A stretch of 64,000 bases of DNA from Oasisia sp. SBJ-2009. Its lineage: Eukaryota; Annelida; Polychaeta; Sabellida; Siboglinidae. The translations under genes were made by a program, and so were the position numbers. Under the pieces are notes generated by a model, which saw only the letters and a list, made by a program, of their open reading frames with translations, ran no database searches and was not told the origin of the DNA. This document shows positions 40,090 to 52,400 of this stretch, in pieces (within the stretch, counting starts at the first letter, position 1; every line of letters starts with the position of its first letter). Location of the stretch: NCBI GenBank assembly GCA_964017155.1, contig OZ024856.1, positions 6,690,813-6,754,812 of the forward strand. The letters are read 5' to 3'.

Positions 40090-41485
40090 AGTGGTGAAAT
40101 GTTCAGACGCGATGTGCGTAGCTTGGACTTTTAAAGTCAAAGCCTGTTTTTTTTATGATGTATGTCATTACGTTTGTGCGACTGTCAGATGTGCATACAT
40201 GCTGTTTCACCTAATGACCATTTCCATAACACAGCGTATTGTTCTAATAGTTACGCCGCTCGGAACTGGTACGAAACGAAAATGAAGTGATTCCACAGTT
40301 CACGAACGTTGTTTGCTTACCGAAACGTGGAGCTATGCGGCCACAACGGTTACCCCGTAAGAACGTATAGGGCCTGTAAGTGGGTCACGATACATGACGA
40401 GACTCCGCGCGACTGAAGCTAATTGAGGACTGGACAAAAGAATACGATGTTGTTTCGATAAGCACTTATATCTGACAAGTTGTCTAAACGCACATAACCA
40501 TAACACATGTATACGTTTGCCCCGAACAGGTTGTACTGCGCGAAAAATAGCACTCTTCATTATTAGTCAAGATCAAATACTTGCCGCAAATGTCATGGCA
40601 ACCACCATAATAATCGATTAAAATTCATGATTTCCGTGATCACTGTCACCGGCAAAGTTTCCATTGCTCCTGTTTGTAATAATCCTTCGGACAATATAAC
40701 TGAAATACGCTATTTGGGAAGAGTTCGATTATTGCAACCAAAAACAAAACAAACGTCCTATATATTAACATGGAGAATATGGACTTCCTGTCCCCAGCCT
40801 CGTTTTCACGCACGAGACTTACACGCTCTATTGCGTTTTTATTCTAAGCCAATTAAAATTGTTATTAAATGACATGCATGTGTGCGTGTTTATATTGTTC
40901 AGTATACTGTAAAAGGTATTGTTTTAGGAATAACATTAATAAAGACAGAATAAAAAATGCGAATGGCTATCGACTGGTCCTCCTGACCCCGTATTATGGA
41001 GTCAGATGGGTCAGTCAGTAATGGATTTTTATCTATCAACTTCTTGACCTATGGAATCAATCATGCATAAACCTGACCATAAACCACAATAATTAATCCA
41101 AATATCAAAACCAGCCATTTTGATTTGTTGACAGAATGGGTTTTAATGTTGTTTGCTGCAGCAAATTCAAACGCCAATGTGACAGTCATATAGGGAACCC
41201 TCTTCGTTCACATTTTAATATCATTCGAACCAGTTCCTGCTCAGTTTGCTTCCAAAACACTGGGCCTACATTCGTTCCAGTTGCTCCTGGTTCCCTCCTC
41301 ATGCTTCCGCGTAAATATCACTACAACGTAGTTCGTGGCACATGGAGTGCAGCCTGCTACAACAGAGCCACCATTGGCACTGACCGCATGGATGGCCGAC
41401 AACATCTGGTCTTCCCGCCATGTTCCTCTACCAATTGCACATTTAAATGGAACATCATGTATAATAATGAACCAACAACCCAGGC
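40090..41485. other. No supported gene
   Basis: A 122-codon plus frame (41136-41504) begins with a Cys-rich stretch and ends inside a MITE terminal repeat, so its 3' end is certainly not original. No family was recognised. Confidence 0.35.
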
Positions 41486-41493
41486 CACGTTAA

Positions 41494-42067
41494 AGGGAAC
41501 ATGAAATGTTCGTGGCTTTTCATCGCAAAATCATGTTATACACAATAAATTATAAAGGTACTATAGCGTACTGACCGCTCAAAGATGTTTTCATGTCCCA
41601 TTTTTGTTGAAATAAAAATGGTAAGTGCACATGCGCACTGTTTAAATCTCAAGATGAAGTGGTTATAATACGTATTGTCATTAACGAAAGTGTCGTGTTG
41701 ATAACACTGGTTGCAATAATACCATCTGAAATGCAATGACGAACTAAATATTTGTGACAATCCATAGTACAACTTACATCATTCGATCAAGACCTACTGT
41801 CTGTCCACGGAAACCATGATGGATTGCGAACGTCAACGTTTGTAGCTCCGTCCCCGTTGGGTCACGACGTCGCTCTTCCGGAATTTGAGTGATAACGCGG
41901 CGATTTGATTGTCGGGATTGTAATAAACATTCATCTGTTAAAATTAGAAAGTCGGTTCTGCTTCGTTACAATATTTTGAGCCGTCAGTACGCCATGATAG
42001 GTATAATTTATACTGTATAATATAATTTTGCAATAAAAAATAAAAGCCACGACAATTTCGTGTCCCT
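41494..42067. mobile_element. TTAA-flanked MITE (T2/Kolobok-like), 574 bp
   Basis: The left end TTAA|AGGGAACATGAAATG and right end (inverted) TTAA|AGGGACACGAAATTG are terminal inverted repeats. They continue for about 75 bp (tcgtggctttt..., aatta.attatac) with modest divergence. TTAA target duplications at 41490-41493 and 42068-42071 are exact. TTAA targets with AGG-initial termini fit the T2-type MITEs linked to the Kolobok superfamily. piggyBac also targets TTAA but has different ends. The interior is non-coding. Confidence 0.75.
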
Positions 42068-42079
42068 TTAAAATACATG

Positions 42080-43170
42080 GGCATAATAAATGTTGACAAC
42101 AAATTACATTGACCTAATCGCCATACATAAATCGAGGCCATGTGTATATATAACGCAGTGGCCATGACTAACCATTTGTTTCTACTCAAAATAATCTTCA
42201 TAGACTACATATTAAAATAACTAAAATATTTAGAATTTCATATATTGGATATATTCCAGGAAATCTTAATTTTGATGTTATCTCAGGACTATAATTTCTC
42301 CCACCAAGCGAAAACGCCAATTCGGAAAATTCGTCGTAAAAAATCATGTTGACCTCTTTTAGAAAAAAAACCGCTAAAAGAGTTAGTGACGTAACAGACA
42401 CAGTGTTTATTTCTTAAATATTCCATAGATAACGACACTATTAGCTATACTCTACTCTGTGGCTCGCCTGACACCATCCTACTATATAACCATACCTTCG
42501 AACGGTTTCTGTACGCTCCTAGATATTAAACCAGACTCGTTTTCGAGCGCCTTAGGCTTAGCGACGGAAGTGTTCAACTTAGTGTGACGTCACATATCAA
42601 CAATGCGTCCGGACGTTCGGAGAATGGCGAATTTATCACAGTTATATTTTTTATCGAAACGTAATAACAATGTTCATAAGCATGGAACGCAACAAACAAA
42701 CAGGTTAGAATATAATGATCGCGTATTCCGTTTGTGGCTCCATCTCCCGAAAAGATAGTCGGTGAGCGTAGAGGTCTATAATTTTATATGGGCGAGCGAA
42801 AGTGGCCTCAGCATGTTTGTTTCCAGGTTTGCCTAGCTTGCGCTGTCCATCCGGTCGTGATTCCCATTGTCTTAGATTGTGTCTGTGGTGCTATATCTCT
42901 GTCCCAGGTAGGCGTCGCTTTCGACGTTCTAGCTCTGAGTTGTGTTGGCATAATTATTTTCGTGTGTCGTTTCCCATCATCACTTTTGTCTTCGACTTGT
43001 TCGTCGTCAGACCCTGATATTCACTTTCATCAGCTAATTCATGAGAGTTATTTTTTTCTAGATAGCAATGTTTGGAGAAAATTATCACGGGTCTACACAC
43101 TAAGGCTACTAATCTTTTTTGATGGATGACTGCATTGTTTCTCTGTTACTGTTAGACACCTACTAATGTA
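42080..43170. other. No supported gene
   Basis: Contains a single perfect TGACGTCA at 42585-42592 within a GC-richer stretch (42540-42640). A 113-codon plus frame at 42788-43129 has no recognisable motif. Confidence 0.35.
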
Positions 43171-43692
43171 TGTCTGCAGAACATTTGGAAGTCTAACCAG
43201 TACACCACCAAAACAAAGATAAGACTTTACAACAGTAATGTGAAGTCCATCCTACTGTATGGCTCAGAGTGTTGGCGAGTGGTTAAAGGGGACATGACAA
43301 AGATCGATGTGTTCTACAATGGATGACTGAGAAAGATCTGCCGAATATCCTGGCCAAATAAAATTTCCAACGTGGACCTCTATAAGAAGACGGGTTGCAA
43401 CAGTGCTGTCCTCGAAATCAAACGTTGACGACTGATATGGCTAGGACACGTCTTGCGAATGCCCAAAGACAGCATCCCCAAAGTGGCACTGAGATGGACA
43501 CCACCTGGAAAAGGGAAGCGAGGACGGCCAAAGATGACATGGCGACAGACAGTAATGGCCGAGCTGAAAGAGATGGGGCTGTCATGGGGTGAGGCCCAGG
43601 CCTCAGCTAAAGACAGGACCTTGTGGCGAAACATTGTTCTGGCCTTATGTCCCACAAGGGACGAAGAGGATAAGTAAGTAAAAAAATGTATG
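43170..43692 (+). pseudogene. LINE 3' end (RT C-terminus and tail)
   Basis: Plus-strand frames contain KTKIRLYNSNVKSILLYGSE, then a frameshift, RLIWLGHVLRMPKDSIPKVA, RWTPPGKGKRGRPKMTW, ELKEMGLSWGEAQ and a terminal LCPTRDEEDK followed by the stop and a gtaagtaaaaaa tail. These are the standard C-terminal blocks of a non-LTR retrotransposon of the I/RTE-like group common in marine invertebrates. 5' truncation near 43170, at least two frameshifts or stops, and the short repeat tail mark a dead-on-arrival insertion. Confidence 0.85.
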
Positions 43693-43997
43693 TCTCACAG
43701 TCATTTCAACGAAGCATCGACGTTTCATAGATGTGCCTACTTAACTGTTGAAATCGTTGCTTCAAAGCTCCAACTGCACTATTTTAAGGGAGGTATGCGC
43801 CTCCACCCATTAAAAATATATTGGGAGCATAGCTTCCAGCCGCAAGACCTATTACATGTGTAGTAGTTTGTAGTGAATTTGCGAAAGCTGGGATATTACC
43901 TTTGGGATTTGAAGATCAATTCACCAAACTTACGTTATATATTGCATTTCTGAGTCAGTACGATTCATCGAAGTGGAATAATTTTTTGTTTTAAAAT

Positions 43998-44161
43998 AAG
44001 GGGATAGCGCGAACGCAGTCCCCCACTACCAAAAATTACGCACCCGAGTTACCCGCATTTGGGGTAATCGCAAGGGTCAGCCGAACCGAAGTGCAATGGG
44101 AAGGCCTCGCCCTGGGAGAACCTCCTTGGTGATCAAGGTTTCTCCTGTGCCAGGTAAGTAT
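43998..44161 (-). ncRNA. U1 spliceosomal small nuclear RNA
   Basis: Read on the minus strand, the gene starts ATACTTACCTGGCACAGG, carrying the exact ACTTACCT that pairs with 5' splice sites. It then shows stem-loop I with TTGATCACCAAGG (U1-70K loop; one change from the usual ATCACGAAGG), CCCAGGGCGAGGC, stem-loop II with ATTGCACTTC (U1A site ATTGCACTCC with C to T), the GCTGACCCTTGCGATTACCCC to GGGTAACTCGGG stem, the Sm site AATTTTTGG, and stem-loop IV GGGGGACTGCGTTCGCGCTA ending CCCCTT. The length of about 163 nt equals the usual 164. A TTTTAAAACAAAAAA downstream could be a 3' box. I cannot identify the upstream PSE. The gene is likely functional, although a variant or pseudogene is possible. 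Confidence 0.95.
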
Positions 44162-44169
44162 GCTTGGTA

Positions 44170-45385
44170 ATAGTGTAGTATAATCACCCCTATGTAATTG
44201 AGCTGGTGGAAATGTGGTTTGTTCAGTGCTTCAACTAGATTAAGATCTATTAAATGTACTCTTGAAAGAATGGACGCATTTACTCACCCAGACTAAACAT
44301 TATAAAACACAATAGTGTAATAGATTAAAAGTATACACATAATTCAGTATACATTTTTTTATTAGGAATACGAAACAGTAGTCGCGATAACAGAAATGGT
44401 CATTGAGAGGCTAAATGGTGAACGGTATGTAACACGCACTGCATTCGCCTGGTGGCAGCACTAGTTGGTGCGTTTCCGGCGAGTTAGCCAGGCAATCTTT
44501 ATGAATTATGTTTTAGAATATTGTGATACTGTGTTAATACACCTGATAATGTGCTTTACGTGATACGTTCTACACCTGGTTATGACACAGAAGAATTGTA
44601 CAATGCGCTGTCAGTGCAGATAGGACACGGATTTTGACCATGGTGTCTTTTATGAGTTATATTATATATATTATTATATTTACATGTTTACATGTTCTAG
44701 AATCTAGTTCCGCAGCAGTGAGTTTGTCTAAACTTAGGCTCTTAGCCTAACAGGTGTGACTGATTTAGTAGATAGATGTCATATGAAAGAACTCTGAATA
44801 AAACTTCTGGTCATGACATGGTCATTGGGAGGATAAGTAATGCACAGTCAGTGCAAATAGGACACACGGTTTTTGACTGTGACGTCTTGACTTATATCTT
44901 TTTGAATCTGCCAGTCTATTTTATAAGAAACTGTTTCTTCTAGTTCCGTAACAGTCTGCAGAAATGTACCCAAACAAGTGTTACTCATTTAGCACATAAT
45001 ATGCATAATAAATATGAAATAATTTTGATTAGATCCTCATCAATAGATGGGATATGTATGTGTTAGTATTAATAAAAATGTGCAATCTACATACAATTGA
45101 ATGTGTATGCCCTCTTATTTTCAGGGAAAAGATTTACGATGAGGCATGGGTGGGATTATGATCCAGATAATGGATATATTGCATGAAGACTTCATGTCAC
45201 CGGTTCCAACTGAAGGAGTGATATTGATGTGAACACTTACTTGTGTGTTGCTGCTCATTTGAAATGTTGATGAGATGATATCACAAAAAATAAATAATAC
45301 AACATTGTTTCTGAATCTGGGACTTTGTCTACTACTTCATTATATCTAGTGTTCCTTTTGTTTATGGTAGTATGATATAAATCAA
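44170..45385. other. No gene recognised
   Basis: AT-rich spacer. Two diverged segments (44540-44660 and 44800-44960) share tgtcagtgcagatagga, cacggtttttgac and gtgacgtctt-like pieces, a weak direct repeat. Confidence 0.4.
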
Positions 45386-45387
45386 AA

Positions 45388-46078
45388 ATGGATGCCTACA
45401 ATTCCACTCTGCGAAAGGTCCAGACAAAACTCAGAGAAATGCAGAATGTCTGGTACAGCAAAAACACAGAAGAGATCCAGACACCAACAACACAACACGG
45501 TTCTGCGATGCCCTGAAGACCATACATGGCACACAGACCACAGGACCATCTCCACTGTTGAGCGCTGATGGATCTACACTACTCACGGACAAGACAGAGA
45601 TCCTACACTGATGGGCCGACCATTTTGACAGTGTACTAAATCGCCCCTCACATATAAACGAGGACGTGATAGTTCAGCTACCTCGGGTGAAGATGAACAT
45701 GTTTCTTGATGATCCACCCACTGTAGCTGAGGTGGAGAAGGTCATAACAGCACTTTCAAGTGGCAAAGCGGATGTTTAAAGGCTGGTGGCCATCAAGATC
45801 AATGAGATATTTGAAACAAGCTGTGCAGAGGGAGTCCCGCAGGAATTTAAAAGTGCCTCTAGTGTCCATTTATACAAGAGAAGGTAACCGACAGTGCTGC
45901 GACAACCACCGTGGCATTTCTCTCCTCTCAACTGCAGAAAGAGAGATACTTGCACGAGTGCTTCTGAATCTTCTACTTGTGCACCTTGAACATGGACTTC
46001 TGCCTGAGAGACAGTGCGGCTTTGAAAAAGGACGATGCACCACCGACATGATTATTGCAGTATGACAGCTACAGGAGA
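45388..46078 (+). pseudogene. LINE reverse transcriptase N-terminal fragment
   Basis: Frame pieces RKVQTKLREMQNVWYSKNTE, then a shifted segment with LSADGSTLL-type blocks, AKRMFKGWWPS, VPLVSIYTREGNRQCCDNHR, GISLLSTAEREILARVLLN and LLPERQCGFEKGRCTTDM define the linker and RT motifs 0-2a of a non-LTR retrotransposon. CD.HRGISLLS and LLPE.QCGF.KGR.TTDMI are diagnostic. The usual Arg in GFRKGR is Glu, and several stops and frameshifts are present. The sequence ends abruptly in ACGTTG-rich DNA, so the catalytic YADD is absent. Confidence 0.85.
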
Positions 46079-46094
46079 AGTGCTAAGCTAGAAC

Positions 46095-46445
46095 AGCACC
46101 ACCGCCATCTTTTCAACGTAACAACAGCACCGCCATCTTTCCAACGTAGCTGAAACGCAACAACGAAGTACACGCGTTCTGTTCACGTTCTGTCACGTTT
46201 GTGCTACGTTGTAGCCATGTTGTTGCCACGTCGTAGTACGTTGTATCAAGTTGTTGCCACGTTGTATTACGTTGTTACCACGTTGCGGTACGTTGTGGGG
46301 AAATCCAACCGAATTTTGAACATGTTCAAAATTAAACTTTCCAGTTCACGTTGTGTCACATTTTATCACGCTTTGGCCACGTTTGTTCACGTTGTAGCCA
46401 CATTCTGTCACGATTTCGTAACGTAGCTTAACGTGGCGGCCAAAA
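46095..46445. repeat. ACGTTG-rich low-complexity region with 22-bp palindrome
   Basis: About 20 occurrences of ACGTTG/ACGTT-type words with variable 5-12 bp spacing, mostly (C)CACGTTGTA or TACGTTGT. At 46312-46333 is a perfect palindrome, aattttgaac/atgttcaaaatt. No coding. The spacing is too irregular for a simple tandem repeat. Confidence 0.7.
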
Positions 46446-46449
46446 CGTG

Positions 46450-49000
46450 ACAATATGACTGCATGGGGTATAACAAATCGCACCATAATCAACACGTCAC
46501 GGTCATCACAAGGGGCAAGAGAAAGCATATAACAGCAAAGATTAAACTAGTTACACTGCAAACTCTCATCGTTTGGATGTCTAAGAAGACCATTCTTTAG
46601 GGAACGGTAGAGGGTGACACAGGCCGAGGGGGACAGACAGCGCTGGAGAGAGAACAGACGGGAAAACCCACACCGTCTTATCCATGATAGTGAGTGGGTG
46701 GGTTGGTGAGTGGATGGGTTGGTGGGTGAGTGACTTAGTGGTGACATCTCTCCCAAAATATCTCTTAAACGTTTTCCATATAATGAATTATTCACAATAT
46801 GGTGTATATAAATTATTGAAATTATTTTCACAAGAACTTATGCCAGATAAACGTTGGGTTAAATGCATTTTAAATAAAACTGACCCTGTATATGAGTTGA
46901 AAATGTTGAGCCAAAAAGATTTGCATTGTTATTTAATTGGCTGGCGAATTTAATTACTGTAAAATATTTGAGAAATAAAATACCGTTGTCAAATACGTCT
47001 CGTTTTTTTTCATATTTAATTTTGTATATTAAATGATAGTGCTTTGAGTGGTAGGTTCTTAAGGTTCTACACTGACTACATTTGTGGCTGTAAATGTCTA
47101 GCATATGTTAGTCATATTGCAGCACGTCCAAGCAGTGTTCCTAATTAAAGCTTGTATTAATCTTACTTAGATATCATACATCTATAAACACACCAGGGAC
47201 TGATGATGCTAAGGCTTATATTATCTTGTGAATATGATACACAACGGAGGGAAATGCTAGATGTACGGTTAATCGTAAACGTTACACCAGCCGACTGATA
47301 TCCTGCCTTATCAATGACACTGATACTGGCAGTGATGATACAGCTATACAATGGGCACGAGACAAAAGAGAACGCATTCATCAGTTGACACAGACGTTCC
47401 TGTATTTACAAACACGTGTCCCACTACTTCAGCAGTAAACGGTGAGACAATTCAACTTGTACAACTCAAACTGTTTAAATACATGTCTTCTCTCTAAACA
47501 ACAGCGACACACCCTGGCTGCTGCGTCTCGTATGAATGTACGATGTAAGGCGATAGTTTGTGTTTATTACATTACATTTAATTAGCACGACGACAGAATT
47601 GGCTTCCACACACGATGCCTGCAAGCATGCATGATTGCTAATGTACATCTATTAAAACCATCCAAGCAGACAGCCACTTTGCATGTTCGCAAGAGAAACA
47701 TCCATTCGACCTATTCAATGCAGTTTCATTTAACATTTCTGATAGTGTAAAAAATAGCATGATATGCAGACAATCTAGCTTCTCAAAACTCCACTAGATG
47801 TCAGCATTTCTTCACTTGTCTTACACCAGATGGCACCACGATAGTCTACAAAAAATGCCTGCTAAGTGTCTTCATGATGAGTAAGTTCCATAGAGGACAG
47901 ATGTTACTGGCATGTGATTCAGTGGATCATATGTAGTCAAAACACTTGCAGACTGCTCATGTAAGAGATGTTTGGTCTTGTGATGTTGCTGTGGCTTCAC
48001 TTTGGCAGAGAGAGGAAATTACAATACAACATAACGTTGATTACAAAGAGGGTAACACTTATTATGTCAGTATGTGGAATAAGGCGAACACTTTACTTTG
48101 GCATACGATAAGCACGATGCTACACCGTGTCTGGTACTTGACCGTTACATGCACGATACGCAACAAGAAACCACTGAATGTGTAAATAAACTTGGCCATA
48201 CACCAGGAGGCAGTCACAACGACACACGTAGCCACACCATACACGTGATATAGACAATGATATTTAGCCACGCCATGGACGTAGTGTTATAACAACGAGA
48301 CACTTAGCCACACCATGGACATGATAATTATTACACTCATGACAATGACACTTTGACATCCATGGTCGTGGTATTTATCTCACAATATTGACACACTTTT
48401 CCATACCATGTACATGGCATTATGTTAATAAATAACAACTATTTGGTAGTAATTACAGGTACCTACTTTACACATTCAAGGGATGAAAGGTGCCATGAAC
48501 AGGTCACATTAACTTTTGTCACGTCTTAAAAACTACTCAACTTCTTTTCACCACATATATATGTGTGTAACACGTGAAATGTAGACAAATCATGGCGTTA
48601 TATTTATTCTAACAATCAATATCTCTCAGTGTCATTTGAAGCAGTTTGGCTTAACAATTAGTAACATTTCCTTTAAAATATGACCACCAGTTTCTCAACA
48701 AAACATCATATTCGCACGAACTGATATTTTGTTTGTATAAAAACAAAATGTTTAAAGAAAATTTTTCATGAGAACTTTCAGGCAAAACCACACCTTTCAG
48801 TATTTCTAAGATTATCTGGTTTCCATCGTTACAGTCAAGCATATCGCATGGAGTAACCATTGTTCAGTACAAATATGACACCATAAATTTGATGACGATA
48901 AGACAAGTTATTTTAAAGACACAACTTCACATCACCAGCTGGCAGACCAGTCTGTCTCCTTGGACATATCCTTTAATGTAGATATACTAATATCTATATT
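46450..49000. other. No supported gene
   Basis: Includes a G/T-rich gtgggtgggttggtgagtgg stretch at 46690-46735. Otherwise AT-rich, with a few palindromic words. An AATAAA on the minus strand at about 48603 could serve as the ACBD3 polyadenylation signal, but nothing proves how far the 3' UTR extends. Confidence 0.4.
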
Positions 49001-49252
49001 AATAATACATTAGTGTACCTATCTTGGGCCGGCCTCACCTGCCAATATATCTGAACACGAGAATGGCTGTGGATGCCTGCACACAACTGGCCCGCCCTAA
49101 GTAGACACATCTCACACTCAACCAGCTTCACCCAGGTTCCCCGATAACATTTTCCTCCCCCGTCGTTGGCAATGCCTATATATATGCGCTTGAGGCGAGG
49201 CAGCGTGACATTGGTGGTGCTGATGACCCACACAGACACACGCTGGTGACAC

Positions 49253-49476
49253 TCATCGTGTGTAGTACACTCTGTAGTATAGTGTCTTTGAGCGCCACAG
49301 CGAGTAGGAATTGTCAAACTTGAGGAGGTAGACGCCCTGGCCGGGGTACATGTGACTGCCGCAGTACACCTCCTCGTGGCAGTCTCGTCTGTAGACGGGA
49401 ATGATCTCATCTGTCGGCGGCTGTTTCGCCTCCTTGCCGCTGCCCTTCTCCACATCCCCTTTGGCTGCGGCCACCC
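49253..49476 (-). CDS. ACBD3 last coding exon (GOLD C-terminus)
   Basis: 224 nt: 2 + 73 codons + TGA (49253-49255). The acceptor is GTTCTGCAG|GGGTGGCC. After a variable Ala/Lys/Gly linker, it encodes [20 protein letters not shown], then [20 protein letters not shown] and the terminal YYRVYYTR, the most conserved part of ACBD3 and required for giantin binding in vertebrates. Its acceptor is about 15 bp from a 21-bp minisatellite. Confidence 0.97.
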
Positions 49477-52400
49477 CTGCAGAACGACATTAGGACACTG
49501 TCACACATGACACTGTTACTGTCACACATGACACTGTTACTGTCACACATGACACTGTTACTGTCACACACGACACTGTTACTGTCACACATGACACTGT
49601 TACTGTCACACATGACACTGTTACTGTCACACTGACTCACACATATCACACATGACAGTGGATTAGCTGACTTCATCTCCCATGTTGACATGGACGTTGA
49701 AGTTAGCTAATCCATAATTTTATAGACACGCATTCCTTCCTAAACTTAGATTTTATTTTTTTCCTAGATTAATATTTCCTGCCACTGCTACTTCTCTCTG
49801 CTTGTACTCACATCCTCCATCCCACACCCACTCCCCACATAAGCAGTTTTTAAGCCCACCTATTTCCTCCCCCCCTTATTCCCACTCCCCCTGTACCAAC
49901 ACCCAGTATCCATACCCCTGTACCCACACCCCTGAACCCACTCCCCCTTAGGGTGGCCCAAAAATAAACATTTGAAAGCAACAACACATATGGGCTGAAA
50001 AAATGAGGTTGGGCGAGAAAACAATTGTGTAAACATTTCACAGAAATACAGGAACAGATCTCTCAACACACATAATATGTTAAGATCTGACCAGTGGCCA
50101 TTTTGGATTTATGCAAATTACCAGAGTTACCCCTAGTTGCCACTTGGACAGTCAAGCTGAATTTGTCCTAGGATCAACCAAATGATCATAGAATAGAACA
50201 TCTATAGCTTCACTATTGAACACATAGGACTGTCAAATGTACTGGACAAGTTCTTAAATGTATCCACTCCCCCAGTACCCACCCACCCGTACCCACCTTC
50301 CTCCTCCTCCAGCTCCTCCTCGTCACTCGACTCACTGACGTGGACACTGACTTGGTTGGTTGGAGCTATTGTCCACTCAAAGTAGACCCCAAAGCCAAGG
50401 TCGTAGCTATCAGAGGCGAACTCCCAGAAGAGACACGTGCCGTCCTCATGTGTCGGCACCCGCACCTGGCACAGACACGGCACAGCGTGACAGAGCAGTT
50501 GACACAACACAAATGTCACAAACTACAATCAACGCATTCTGACAAACACAGCAATGTATGAATCATAGGGTGTTTGCATAAGTTCACACAGTCACAATGT
50601 GTGTTAGATATGCCCTGGGGACAGTTGGTTGACTCCATGTAGCACACGAAAAAATCATTGCTACAGTGGCACCATACTGTAAGTGAAATAATTATGTTCA
50701 CAGAAACTACATTAATAGCAACCTTAGATTGCTAAAATGGCAAGTTCCAATTGTATGTATCTCCTGGTATATCAGTGGGGGTCCGGAGAGGGGGGGGGCT
50801 TGAACCTACTGGGTATACTAAATACCAAACTGTGCACACTTATGAGACCATCATGCAGGGCAACAGTGTTATGTAACTAATGACAAATTATCTTATGCGC
50901 ATATCACCATCATGCATGATGTCACAGGTATTGCATATATTACCACAAACATTACAGTTGATACAAATGTTACACATGTCATGTTATAAGTTCACATTCA
51001 CTGAGACAAGCTAGAACTACCACCACAGCGACCATTGTACAATCATCACAATACATCTGGAAACCCAAGCATGTTAAAGGTTTGTTAAAACTGGGAGGAA
51101 AGCCATGCATGCTTCAAGCTCACAGCTATCTACACAAAGCAGTACATACGACTAGAAACATGACTACTTCATAACATGCTCCATCCACAGCTAAGCAACT
51201 ACAAGCAGACTGGGAAAACACAAGACGTTCCATAAAAATAAATACAAGAAAAAAAGAAAAAAATACACAAAAGGTCAACAAAACTGTGGCACTGTAGAAG
51301 CCACAACATCTGGACCAGTGTTCTACACCTGAGTTGACCAGTCAGTTGTCAGCACGATGGTCAACTTTATACAGCTGGCAGTCAGTAGAACCTTCAACTT
51401 TGTAAAGATGATGGTCAACAAGATCTTCTTCAACTTTGTACAGCTGATGATCAGCTAGATCTTCTTCAACTTTGTACAGCTGATGGTCAGCAAGATCTTG
51501 TTCAACTTTGTACAGCTGATGATCAGCAAGATCTTGTTCAACTTTGTACAGCTGATGGTCAGCAAGATCTTGTTCAACTTTGTACAGCTGATGGTCAGCA
51601 ATATCTTCTTCAACTTTGTACAGCTGATGGTCAGCAAGATCTTGTTCAACTTTGTACAGCTGATGGTCAGCAATATCTTCTTTAACTTTGTACAGCTGAT
51701 GGTCAGCAAGATTTTCTTCAACTTTGTACAGCCGATGGTCAGCAAGATCGTCTTCAACTTTGTACAGCCGATGGTCAGCAAGATCTTCTTCAAGTTTGTA
51801 CAGCCTATGGTCAGCAAGAGCTTCTTCAAGTTTGTGCAGCTGATGGTCAGCAAGATCTTCTTCAAGTTTGTACAGCCTATGGTCAGCAAGAGCTTCTTCA
51901 AGTTTGTTCAACTGATGGTCAGCAATATCTTCTTCAACTTTGTACAGTTGATGGTCAGCAAGATCTTTTTCAACTATGTACAGCTGATGATCACCAAGAC
52001 CTTCTTCAACTTTATACAGCTGAAGGAGGTCAGCAATATCTTTTTCAACTTTGTACCGCTGATGGTCAGCAAGATCTTGTTCAATTTTGTACAGCTGATA
52101 GTCAGCAAGATCTTGTTCAATTTTGTACAGCTGATGGTCAGCAAAATCTTTTTCAATTTTGTACAGCTGATAGTCAGCAAGACTTTCTTCAACTTTGTAC
52201 AGCTGATGATCAGGAACTTGACAGGAAGACCTTCAACTTTGTACAGCTACTGAGAGTAGTCAGCTCAACCATTTACGTGATAGTGTTGGGTGTCTGAACC
52301 AGCAGTTATTCTAACTGTCATCACCAAGACTGGCTGAGAAGATGTAATTGAGAATGCTACAGAATTTGTACATAAACCCAGTTTTTCTTCAGTGTGACAG

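Noticed and set aside
41136..41504. 122-codon plus ORF
   Set aside because: The C-terminus reads into the TIR of a MITE. No family recognised, so not supportable as a gene.
49407..49691. 94-codon minus ORF with DSNSVMC repeats
   Set aside because: A read-through of the 21-bp minisatellite into the last ACBD3 exon in a wrong frame.
51483..52253. 256-codon plus-strand ORF with repeated [12 protein letters not shown]
   Set aside because: It is the 36-bp minisatellite read in an open frame. It lies antisense in an ACBD3 intron and has no initiation or splice context.
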